Below, one piece after another: positions 41,879-49,985 of a DNA stretch of 64,000 nucleotides. Source of the DNA: Oleispira sp051275515 (lineage in GTDB: Bacteria; Pseudomonadota; Gammaproteobacteria; Pseudomonadales; Oceanobacteraceae); the NCBI GenBank assembly GCA_051275515.1, contig JBNMOT010000002.1:1-64000 (forward strand), given 5' to 3'. Position numbers and translations under genes: made by a program. The notes under the pieces are model-generated. The model made no database searches. It had not been told where the DNA came from and saw only the letters and a list, made by a program, of their open reading frames with translations. Positions within the stretch are counted from its first letter, which is position 1; each line of letters opens with the position of its first letter.

Positions 41879-42331
41879 ATGCGAATTTCAGTCAGTTTGT
41901 CCCTTATATTACTATCGTCTTCACTGCTGGGCTGCGCTGGTACGATGCCTAGTGATTTGGGTCTTGTTGGTGATTCTGAGTTGCGTCCCTGTCCTGATAA
42001 ACCGAATTGTGTGCAAACTTACGATGCCCTCGATGCTTCCCATTTTCAATTGCCTTTAGCGCTTAAACAAGATGAGACGCAGACAGCGCTTGCAATTACC
42101 TCTGCTATTAACGAAACAGGTGGCAAGATAATCAGCGAAACCGCATTAGTGCCTTCAGGATATTATTTGCATGTAGAATATGAAAGTGATTGGCTTAAAT
42201 TCGTCGATGATGTTGAGGTCGTCATTAAGGATGGGTTTATTCATATTCGTTCAGCGTCGCGATTAGGGCATTCTGACTTAGGTGCGAATGCGGAACGCTT
42301 TGAAAAAATTAAAGCGGCTTATGCAAAGTGA
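41879..42331 (+). CDS. DUF1499 lipoprotein
   Basis: About 150 residues from the ATG at 41879, which follows AGGAAGA; an upstream TTG at 41864 is disfavoured. The signal peptide ends LLGC, giving lipidated Cys19. The mature part has the DUF1499 signature LRPCPDKPNCVQT (about residues 36-48) and a later LHVEYESDWLKFVDDVEVVI. Function unknown; DUF1499 proteins are exported or membrane-linked. The stop overlaps the GTG of the next gene by four bases, so it is translationally coupled to the MEST-like hydrolase. Confidence 0.85.
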   Translation: MRISVSLSLILLSSSLLGCAGTMPSDLGLVGDSELRPCPDKPNCVQTYDALDASHFQLPLALKQDETQTALAITSAINETGGKIISETALVPSGYYLHVEYESDWLKFVDDVEVVIKDGFIHIRSASRLGHSDLGANAERFEKIKAAYAK

Positions 42332-43278
42332 CTGCGATCAACGATGAAAAAATCATTAGTCTGCTTGCATGGCAAGCCGGTGGTGATTTTTTTAAATATC
42401 ACCGGTTTGATCGTCATTACAATATCTTCTATCGAGACAGTGCACAGCATTCACCAGAAGCGCTGACAAAACCTACTCTATTATTAATACACGGTTTCCC
42501 AACGGCGAGTATTGACTGGCATGGGGTCTGGCCATCGTTCAATAAGTTTTTCCGATTAATTACTCTGGATATGATGGGTTTTGGTTTATCCGACAAGCCT
42601 AAAGATTATCAATACAGTATTCATGACCAAGCTGATATTGTTCAAAGCCTATTAAATACGTTAGGGGTGGGTGATTATCACATCTTGGCCCACGACTATG
42701 GTGATACGGTTGCGCAAGAATTATTAGCTCGGCAATCTGAACGCAAAGCATTAACATCAGACTCTCACCGAGAGGGTCCAATACTCAGTACTATTTTATT
42801 AAATGGGGGGCTATTTCCTGAAACCCATCGTCCGGTATTAATGCAAAAGTTGTTGGCATCCGTGGCGGGTGCTTGGCTTATTAAGTTTTATTCTTTTACA
42901 AAGTTTAAAGCAACGTTCAAACATATTTGCGCCCAGACTATTGGTGAAGATACATTACGTATTTATTGGGAACTTTTGCAGCATAATAAGGGTACCGCCG
43001 TGATGCCTAAGTTGATTCGTTATATGCAAGAACGCAAAGAATCTCGATCACGGTGGGTTGAAGTACTCGAGCAGAATCGTTTACCCATGCGGTTAATTAA
43101 TGGTATATCGGATCCTATTTCGGGAGCGCATATGGTTAAGCGTTATAAGCACTTGATTGATGAGCCTGATGTGATTGAGCTCGAAAACGTAGGGCATTAC
43201 CCGCAAGTAGAAGCACCGCAGCAAGTAATATCGGCTGCGATGGCCTTCTGGCAGAAATATGGAATTATCGAACCTTGA
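42328..43278 (+). CDS. Alpha/beta hydrolase, MEST/haloalkane-dehalogenase-like
   Basis: A 316-residue alpha/beta hydrolase starting at a GTG within the previous stop (GTGA). The oxyanion motif HGFPTASIDWHGVW is at about residues 54-67. The nucleophile elbow reads HDYGDTVAQELL, with aspartate (residue 123) in place of serine, as in haloalkane dehalogenases, epoxide hydrolases and the animal MEST/PEG1 proteins, which share the whole segment. The late NVGHYPQVEAP supplies the catalytic histidine. Predicted to act through an aspartyl-ester intermediate; substrate unknown. Partner of the DUF1499 gene. Confidence 0.85.
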   Translation: MTAINDEKIISLLAWQAGGDFFKYHRFDRHYNIFYRDSAQHSPEALTKPTLLLIHGFPTASIDWHGVWPSFNKFFRLITLDMMGFGLSDKPKDYQYSIHDQADIVQSLLNTLGVGDYHILAHDYGDTVAQELLARQSERKALTSDSHREGPILSTILLNGGLFPETHRPVLMQKLLASVAGAWLIKFYSFTKFKATFKHICAQTIGEDTLRIYWELLQHNKGTAVMPKLIRYMQERKESRSRWVEVLEQNRLPMRLINGISDPISGAHMVKRYKHLIDEPDVIELENVGHYPQVEAPQQVISAAMAFWQKYGIIEP

Positions 43279-43303
43279 ATCTTGAATGGCTACTCGGACG
43301 ATA

Positions 43304-44572
43304 TTACCAAGGTGTTTTAACGCCCAGTTTATTAGCAACCTGCAGTGATGATCGCACCCCCGCTTCTAATAAAGGAATGCCGCCGCCTAGGTATGATCCA
43401 CAAAACCAAATACGATTATCCGCGTTATCCATTGATCCCTGAATGTCTTTTATGTGCCGTAACGTCTCAAAACTCATCACTGGACGTTCAAAGGTAACGC
43501 GGGCTAACGTTTTTTCTGGCTCAATGGAGGTGGTGGGATTCCAAGTTTGAAAAACAGGCAAGCACTCTTTGACTGACGGCATTGATTTATTCAAGCACAC
43601 CGTTGCCATAGGTCTTTGTTGATCTTTATCAACAGAATAGCAAACGGGTGAGAGCTCTTGCCAAGGACGAGGATAAATACTGATATCTCTATGTACGACC
43701 ATCTCGCTGGTGGCAAACTTAATCTGCTTAAGATGGTCGGCAAGTTCTGGATGAGCCTCTGTAATCATGGCGCTCGCATGCTGAGGCTGAGTGGCAATGA
43801 CTACATGATCAAAAGAATAGTGCTCTCCTGTTGCCAGTTGTAAATTAATATCGCCGTCAGTATGGGAAATATTGGCAATGTTACTGTGAGTTTTAATCGC
43901 ATAATCTTGGGTCATTCTTGCCACAATATCGGCAACGCCATGAGTCGCTTTCCAAACTCCCTTATCTGTCACGCCACAGGCAAGATAACCAATAATGATA
44001 TGCGCAGGGTATTGTTTAATACTGTCGTAATCACACGTACATATTGTCGATAGCATAGGCAGTAAGACTTGATCGATAAAGGCTGGCTTAGCGTGTGGAT
44101 ATTCTAGTAAAAACTCGCCAAAAGTGAGTTCATTAATAAGTGCAAGATTGATTTTTTTTATTTCATAAAAAAATTTAAGCGCGGCCATGCCCAATATTAA
44201 GTTCGTGCGCGATAAACGCTTGGGGCTGTTTAAAAAAGAAAAGCTACGTTGGCCAATATGATAATTTTTATAATGAAAAATATCGCCACCGGTATGAGTA
44301 AAAAAAGCGCCGGCGTGATCTGTTCTTTCGATTTTAACGCCTAATGTTTGATAAAGCTTGAAGAGCTCGTGGTAATAACCCGCGGTGATTACACGCAATG
44401 GGATATCAATTTCAACTTTGTGTCCATTATTACCCACATCAACAGCATAGGCTCCCATGCCCGGTTTTGCATGGCGTTCAAATAAGGTGACTTGATACTG
44501 GTCTTTTAAAAGCCACGCCGCGGATAATCCCGCAATACCACTGCCTATTACGGCTAACGTTGGTTTGATCAT
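43304..44572 (-). CDS. FAD-dependent amine oxidase-like protein
   Basis: A 422-residue flavoprotein. The N-terminal FAD-binding loop is VIGSGIAGLSAAWLL (residues about 8-22), followed by the second signature VTLFERHAKPGMGAY. The middle holds DHVVIATQPQHA (about 265-276), and the end has the third FAD motif WFCGSYLGGGIPLLEAGVRSS (about 392-412). This is the NAD(P)-binding/amine-oxidase group that includes proteins encoded beside cyclopropane-fatty-acid synthases in Pseudomonas and Shewanella; no such neighbour is present here. Substrate unknown. It is convergent with the MEST-like hydrolase gene. Confidence 0.85.
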   Translation of the reverse strand: MIKPTLAVIGSGIAGLSAAWLLKDQYQVTLFERHAKPGMGAYAVDVGNNGHKVEIDIPLRVITAGYYHELFKLYQTLGVKIERTDHAGAFFTHTGGDIFHYKNYHIGQRSFSFLNSPKRLSRTNLILGMAALKFFYEIKKINLALINELTFGEFLLEYPHAKPAFIDQVLLPMLSTICTCDYDSIKQYPAHIIIGYLACGVTDKGVWKATHGVADIVARMTQDYAIKTHSNIANISHTDGDINLQLATGEHYSFDHVVIATQPQHASAMITEAHPELADHLKQIKFATSEMVVHRDISIYPRPWQELSPVCYSVDKDQQRPMATVCLNKSMPSVKECLPVFQTWNPTTSIEPEKTLARVTFERPVMSFETLRHIKDIQGSMDNADNRIWFCGSYLGGGIPLLEAGVRSSLQVANKLGVKTPW

Positions 44573-44824
44573 TATTTATCTTTACCTATACCGATATCAT
44601 TAGTCCAAATTCTATCATTAATGATGTGGAAACATTGTTTTAATTATGGCGCTACTGATCGTGTTTTGTACCCTATTAAAACCGTCGCGGAATGACTTTT
44701 TGGACGATGAAAGTATTATTGATTAGCGATGATCAATAGGGCTTGTGCGCAAGCGGGCTGCGTTAAGATCATGCTATAGTCTGCTTATATTATAAGTAGC
44801 TTATTATCTTTTGAAGGAATGCAC

Positions 44825-46045
44825 TTGAGTAAGTTCACCCGCTTTATTCGCCATCAGCAGCGTGTCCGACATGCTGTTTATCAAACGGATAAAACCATTA
44901 AACGTTCGGTATTACGAACAGCTGGGATTATGTTGGTATTAATTGCCACGCATTCGGCGTTGATGGTCTATCTAGAAGGCATGACTCTTTGGCAGGGTAT
45001 TTGGTTAACGTTAACGACGCTCTCAACCGTGGGTTATGGTGATTTAACCCCAATAACTCCTATCGGCCAAGCGGCAACGATTGCCTTAATGTATTTTTGT
45101 GGTATCACTTTAATGACGTTTTTAATCAGCGATTACGTTGATTTTCGCATTGCACGTCGTGAGAAAATTCGCACCGGACATTGGAATTGGAATATGGAAG
45201 AGCACATCTTAATTATCAACGCGCCAAAATATAATCGCGAAAATTATTTTATTCGATTGATCACTCAAATTCGTGAGAATACAGATTATGTAAATATCCC
45301 TGTTCAGCTTTTAAATACCGATTTCCCTGGTGGCTTACCGGATTCTTTACGTGAACTGGGTGCGGTACATGTGCATGGTACCCCCAGTAACCCAGCAGAC
45401 TTAGACAGTGCGGGCGCACATCGAGCAAAGCATATTGTGGTATTAGCACGCAACGAATACGCCAGTGATAGTGACAGCTTCACCTTTGATGTTGCTCATC
45501 GATTGAATGAATTACACGTTTGTCATAAAGCCATTATTGAATGTGTTATTGATGATAACCGAGCGCGGATGAGGGCGCTGGGTGTTAAATCAGTCTTGCG
45601 GCCGATTCGCTCTTATCCTGAAATTGTAGTGCGCTCTATGGACGCACCCGGTTCAGAAGTGATCATCGAAGACATGTTTACCCGAGCCAACGACCACCCT
45701 CATCGCTACCCTGTTTGGCTTGAAGGCGAACCTTGGGCTGATATTGTGAATGCCTTGATTCAAGCTAACTTAGGCACGGCACTAGGTTATGTGACAAAAG
45801 AGGGTGATGTGATTGCGCACCCTAACGGTAATGAGCATATTCATGCGCAATCTTTACTGGTGTTAGTGAAAACAGAATTTCAACCAACAGAAAAAGCCGT
45901 TATAAATGCGCTGGAAGACTATTTTCAAAAACAAATCTCTGCCAGTCGGGCGCAAGCGGAATTAGACGCCCATGCAGAAGTAGAAGCTCGAGCCGTCGCC
46001 GATACTCAGGAAGACAAAAGCGGGGAGGTCGATGTTAAAGACTAG
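44825..46045 (+). CDS. Voltage-independent potassium channel with RCK (TrkA-N-like) domain
   Basis: About 406 residues. Two transmembrane helices (about residues 27-48 and 85-105) flank the pore helix and selectivity filter TLSTVGYGDLTP (filter TVGYGD). A cytoplasmic Rossmann-type RCK domain follows (HILIINAPKYNRENY … KHIVVLARNEYASDSD), then a second regulatory part and a Lys/Glu/Ala-rich tail. Start: the TTG at 44825 has GAAGGA at six-base spacing, whereas the ATG at 44819 is too close to it; either is possible and differs by two residues. Probably an inner-membrane potassium channel gated by a cytoplasmic ligand. Confidence 0.9.
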   Translation: MSKFTRFIRHQQRVRHAVYQTDKTIKRSVLRTAGIMLVLIATHSALMVYLEGMTLWQGIWLTLTTLSTVGYGDLTPITPIGQAATIALMYFCGITLMTFLISDYVDFRIARREKIRTGHWNWNMEEHILIINAPKYNRENYFIRLITQIRENTDYVNIPVQLLNTDFPGGLPDSLRELGAVHVHGTPSNPADLDSAGAHRAKHIVVLARNEYASDSDSFTFDVAHRLNELHVCHKAIIECVIDDNRARMRALGVKSVLRPIRSYPEIVVRSMDAPGSEVIIEDMFTRANDHPHRYPVWLEGEPWADIVNALIQANLGTALGYVTKEGDVIAHPNGNEHIHAQSLLVLVKTEFQPTEKAVINALEDYFQKQISASRAQAELDAHAEVEARAVADTQEDKSGEVDVKD

Positions 46046-46178
46046 CTATCCTACTATGTTCTTAAGCGCTATTGATTGCTGTAACAAGCTGACACGGGCT
46101 TTTGATATCCGATATAATAGCGCAAGATTCCATGGGTATGGATATCTTTTTATGAACCGTCTTTATTAGGTAGATATT

Positions 46179-46934
46179 GTGACTCAGTTTCGTCCGTGCA
46201 TCGATTTACACCAAGGTCAGGTAAAACAAATTGTGGGTGGCAGCTTGAATGATCAAGGTGCTGAGACTAATTTTGTGAGCCAGTATGATGCGGCCTATTA
46301 TGCCCACCTATACCGTCAGCATGATTTACACGGTGGCCATGTCATCGCCTTAGGTCCCGGTAATAAAGAAGAAGCATTAAAAGCGTTAGCCGCTTGGCCC
46401 AACGCGTTGCAGTTTGGTGGCGGCGTGAACCACTGCAATGCGGCGGATTTTTTAGAGGCCGGTGCGAGTCATGTCATTGTTACGTCTTATTTATTTGAAA
46501 ACGGCCAGTTTTCTTGGCAGCGCTTAGAAGCACTAAAGTCGATAACCGGCAAAGAACGCTTAGTATTAGATCTTAGTTGTCGTCGCACAGAATCTGGCTG
46601 GAATATTGCGACAGATCGCTGGCAAACGGTGACACAAACTGCGGTTGATAGTAAAACATTATCTGAGCTGGCGAACCATTGTGATGAATTCCTAATTCAT
46701 GCGGCTGATGTAGAGGGTTTACAGGCAGGCATCGATGAAGAGCTTGTCGCCTTATTAGGTCGTAATGCGAGCATTCCCGTCACGTATGCCGGAGGCGCGC
46801 GTTCGCTCGACGATTTGCAGCGTGTTGACCAGCTCTCGAAAGGTAAAGTCGATCTCACCATTGGCAGTGCCTTAGACATATTTGGTGGTAAAGGTATCAC
46901 ATTGGAAGAATGCCTTGCTTGGAATCGTCGCTAG
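46179..46934 (+). CDS. HisA-type isomerase of the eukaryotic (HIS6) class
   Basis: A 251-residue TIM barrel that should isomerise ProFAR to PRFAR in histidine synthesis. The sequence is distinctly of the plant/fungal type (TIGR02129): RPCIDLHQGQVKQIVGGSL at the start, HVIALGPGNKEEAL, then GASHVIVTSYLFENGQ, LVLDLSCRR, VEGLQAGIDEELVALLGR and VTYAGGARSLDDL near the end. The catalytic aspartate is in CIDLH (Asp9). The GTG start follows AGGTAG. It is not in a his operon; its neighbours are a potassium channel and a zinc-uptake locus. Whether the genome also has an ordinary hisA cannot be seen. Confidence 0.9.
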   Translation: MTQFRPCIDLHQGQVKQIVGGSLNDQGAETNFVSQYDAAYYAHLYRQHDLHGGHVIALGPGNKEEALKALAAWPNALQFGGGVNHCNAADFLEAGASHVIVTSYLFENGQFSWQRLEALKSITGKERLVLDLSCRRTESGWNIATDRWQTVTQTAVDSKTLSELANHCDEFLIHAADVEGLQAGIDEELVALLGRNASIPVTYAGGARSLDDLQRVDQLSKGKVDLTIGSALDIFGGKGITLEECLAWNRR

Positions 46935-47083
46935 ACTTTATCGAGGTGAGCGTTTTATCGACTCAATAGAACCTTTCTATTATTCAAACACTTTTCTTTG
47001 ACCCAAAACTTTTCTATTATTTAAAAATATTTATTCGCTTTAACCATCTTTACTTTGGTTAGAGTTTTGGGCAGAATGACTGT

Positions 47084-47098
47084 TGTTATCTTATAACA
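47084..47098. promoter_or_regulatory. Zur box upstream of the zinc-uptake locus
   Basis: TGTTAT-CT-TATAACA matches the gammaproteobacterial Zur core TGTTATA-N-TATAACA at all but one fixed position (C for A at position 7). It is 36 bp upstream of the GTG at 47134 and would cover the promoter. A zinc-specific reading is supported by the ZnuD-like receptor gene downstream. Confidence 0.8.
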
Positions 47099-47133
47099 TA
47101 TCAGTTTATTTAATCGATCAATCAGGTATCTTT

Positions 47134-47448
47134 GTGACGAACATATCTCTATTCACCCGCTGGTTGCGCTCTAGGCGCCTACCGATGCTGCTCAGTATTA
47201 TGCTGATAGCCGTGGCGGCAATACAAGGTTTACATGATCAATCTGATCATGATGCCTTGGGATCTGCTGCGCAGTGTGAATTCTGTTTGTTGAGTCAACA
47301 TACTGAAGGTGGATCAATCCCCTTCGTTATTAGTTTACCCAGCCTTTTAGTTACTCAAGTTCATGACAAACTACTGCCTTTTGTATCATTACAGGCCCGT
47401 AACTACACACCGCCTGCCCGTGCCCCGCCTTTCGTTACTTCTCTTTAA
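47134..47448 (+). CDS. Small membrane/periplasmic CxxC protein, probable zinc-responsive
   Basis: A 104-residue protein from the GTG at 47134, preceded by AGG. The open frame extends to 47083, but that part is the Zur box itself, so it is not coding. One hydrophobic helix (LPMLLSIMLIAVAAIQGL, residues about 18-35) leads to a likely periplasmic part with His/Asp residues (HDQSDHDALG), a CEFC motif and a C-terminal ARAPP. Layout and the C-terminal R-x-P-P resemble DUF2946-type proteins that often precede TonB receptor genes. No enzymatic role is evident; metal binding or metal-uptake support is inferred from context. Expected co-regulation with the receptor gene 205 bp downstream. Confidence 0.65.
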   Translation: MTNISLFTRWLRSRRLPMLLSIMLIAVAAIQGLHDQSDHDALGSAAQCEFCLLSQHTEGGSIPFVISLPSLLVTQVHDKLLPFVSLQARNYTPPARAPPFVTSL

Positions 47449-47653
47449 TATTGTATCTTTTTAGACAATGTATCCGCTGACGGATGTTATTAAACCTAGC
47501 CTAAAATAGTATTTCCACGCAGGGAATAGCGGCTTTGGGTGAACATCTCTGGTCGGCGTTACTCAACCGTATTTATGTTGAATTCGACTTCGTTTACTCC
47601 GCATTATAAGCGGTGGTATTGACGTTGAGATTCATGAGTTAGAGAAAAGTTAA

Positions 47654-49822
47654 ATGAAAAACCTAACGTTCAATTTACAACGACTGGGCTTGGCGTCTGC
47701 CATGATTTCTGTGCAAATGATGAGTTCGGCGCACGCAGAAGAGCAGGTGAAAGAACCTAATGTTCAACTCGATAAGGTTGTAATCAGTGCTCATAGTTTT
47801 GATCAAGGTCAGCATGAAATGGCCCAGCCGGCCACTTTATTAATCGATGAAACTTTAAAAAGACAACGTGCAACCAGCTTAGGGGAAACACTGTCATTAC
47901 AAGCGGGCATCCACAATGCTAGCTACGGCGCTGCGGTAGGTCGACCTGTTGTGCGAGGCATGTCAGGGGCGCGAGTAAAGGTATTGCAAGATGGGATTGA
48001 TACCTTGGATGCTTCAACGATCAGCCCTGATCATGGGGTTAATGCCGATATGCACAGTGCAAAGAAAATTGAAGTACTGCGTGGTCCTGCAACCCTGATG
48101 TATGGTAGCGGAGCCTTTGGTGGTGTCGTGAACGTGGTGGATGAACGTATTCCTAATGGCTTAGCCGAACCAGAAACAAATATTAATGTTCAGTATGATG
48201 GTGTGAATCAAGGTAAAACGGCCGCGATAAATCACCTAGATGCGGTCAACTTGTCTTCTGGCAACGCCGTGCATTGGCGAGTATCTGCTAGCCATTTTCG
48301 CAGTGACGAATATGAGCTGCCTGCGCTTAAAGAGCATGACGAAGAACATGAGGAGGAAGAGAGTGAAGAAGAGCATGAGGAGCATGCAAATAAAGAGACG
48401 TTAGCGAACTCAGATACGTCTTATAGTAATAGTTTTACACTGGGCTCAAGTTATATTTTCGGTTCGGGTTATGTGGGCATCGCGTTTAGCGAAAGCAAAA
48501 GCGAATACGGCTTGCCGGGTCATGTGCATGAAGAAGAGCATGAAGAGGGCGAAAGTGAAGAAGAGCATGAAGAACACGAAAGTGAGGGTGCGAGAATTGA
48601 AATGCGCCAACGTCGAATCGATTTTGATAGCCGCTTTAATCAACCGGTGGCAGGTATTGAGTCAGCAAAATTTCGTATAGGTTTTAATGACTATGGTCAT
48701 GATGAAATTGAAGGTGGAGAAGTGGGCACTGAATTTCGTCGCAAGGGTTTTGAAGGGCGGGCTGAAGTTTTGTTAGCACCGGTATCAGGTGTTTTTCAAA
48801 CTGAGTTATCGCAAGCGGTCGGTATACAGTTTTCTCAAGATAATTTCAAAGCGGAAGGTGAAGAGGCCATCGTTCCTGAAACAGATACGTCTATCGTCGG
48901 CGTGTTTTGGTTAGGAAAAACCCAGGTTTCTGATTGGGGCGTAGAGCTTGGTGCACGGTTAGAGCAAGCCCAGTTATCACCTGAACAACCCAATAATATT
49001 AATGCGAACTGTGGCAACCAAGGTTTAAATACCCAGCAATATAAGAACAAAGATTTCAATACCCATAGTTTATCACTAGGCTTGATTCGTGATCTCACGT
49101 TTGCCGATTCACAAGGGTGGCAGATTGTGGGATCGTTGACGTCCGCTCAGCGAGCACCGGCCACACAAGAGCTGTTTTCGTGCGGTGCTCATGCAGCTAC
49201 TCAGACTTTTGATGTCGGCAACCCTAACTTAAAAATTGAAGAGGCTTTAAATATAGAGATTGGGGTACGAAAAAATGAAGGCCGATTAACCACGTCTTTA
49301 AACCTCTATCAAAATCAGATTTCAGACTTTATTTATGCACAAAATACCGGGCTTGAAATAGAGGGTTTTGGCCAGTATGAATTTGTTCAGCAAGATACTC
49401 GGTTTATCGGAGGAGAGTTAACTTTAGCGTATCAGCTCGTTGATGGTTTAGTGCTGACCGGTATGGCAGACCGAGTCAGGGCCGATGATTTACCGCGTAT
49501 TCCCGCCGACCGAATTGGTCTTGGGTTTGAAGCCTCTAGTATGGCGCTATTCTCCACCCAGTCTGACTGGATGGTATTTGGTCAGTGGCAACAAATCCAA
49601 AAGCAGGATCAAATTGCGGTTAATGAAGAAGTGACGCTAGGGTATGACTTATTAACCTTAGGAGTGACGTATCAGATGTTACTAGCCAATAGTGAATACC
49701 GCATAGATCTAAAAGCGAATAATGTACTGGACGAAGAAATTCGTCAGCATACCTCCTTCGTGAAAGAGCAAGCGCCTCAGCCAGGAAGAAATATTAGTTT
49801 AGCACTGGGGGTTAAATTTTAG
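47654..49822 (+). CDS. znuD: TonB-dependent receptor, ZnuD-like zinc receptor
   Basis: A 722-residue outer-membrane beta-barrel. Signal peptide to about residue 28 (SSAHA), TonB box region LDKVVISAHSF, plug domain (RATSLGETLSLQAGIHNASYGAAVGRPVVRG … GVVNVVD, about 70-180), barrel and terminal phenylalanine (ALGVKF). Two extracellular-loop candidates are extraordinarily His/Glu-rich: residues about 228-248 and 289-312, each with repeated EEHEE and ESEEEHEEH. ZnuD of Neisseria and Acinetobacter is the zinc receptor with such His/acidic loops. The Zur box 570 bp upstream supports zinc uptake. The symbol is given by similarity of type, not by proven orthology. Confidence 0.85.
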   Translation: MKNLTFNLQRLGLASAMISVQMMSSAHAEEQVKEPNVQLDKVVISAHSFDQGQHEMAQPATLLIDETLKRQRATSLGETLSLQAGIHNASYGAAVGRPVVRGMSGARVKVLQDGIDTLDASTISPDHGVNADMHSAKKIEVLRGPATLMYGSGAFGGVVNVVDERIPNGLAEPETNINVQYDGVNQGKTAAINHLDAVNLSSGNAVHWRVSASHFRSDEYELPALKEHDEEHEEEESEEEHEEHANKETLANSDTSYSNSFTLGSSYIFGSGYVGIAFSESKSEYGLPGHVHEEEHEEGESEEEHEEHESEGARIEMRQRRIDFDSRFNQPVAGIESAKFRIGFNDYGHDEIEGGEVGTEFRRKGFEGRAEVLLAPVSGVFQTELSQAVGIQFSQDNFKAEGEEAIVPETDTSIVGVFWLGKTQVSDWGVELGARLEQAQLSPEQPNNINANCGNQGLNTQQYKNKDFNTHSLSLGLIRDLTFADSQGWQIVGSLTSAQRAPATQELFSCGAHAATQTFDVGNPNLKIEEALNIEIGVRKNEGRLTTSLNLYQNQISDFIYAQNTGLEIEGFGQYEFVQQDTRFIGGELTLAYQLVDGLVLTGMADRVRADDLPRIPADRIGLGFEASSMALFSTQSDWMVFGQWQQIQKQDQIAVNEEVTLGYDLLTLGVTYQMLLANSEYRIDLKANNVLDEEIRQHTSFVKEQAPQPGRNISLALGVKF

Positions 49823-49985
49823 CGGTTAAGCCTTCCCTGACAGTCAAGGTTCCAATCTTAAACTCTTGCTTCTTTTAGTTATATAGAAGAAGCAGGTCGA
49901 AGCATATAAGAATAAACATAAGCCTGCTGCCTTAATCAGACTCTTCTATACTCATTTAACGTAGAATTATTTTTAAGGCATTAAA

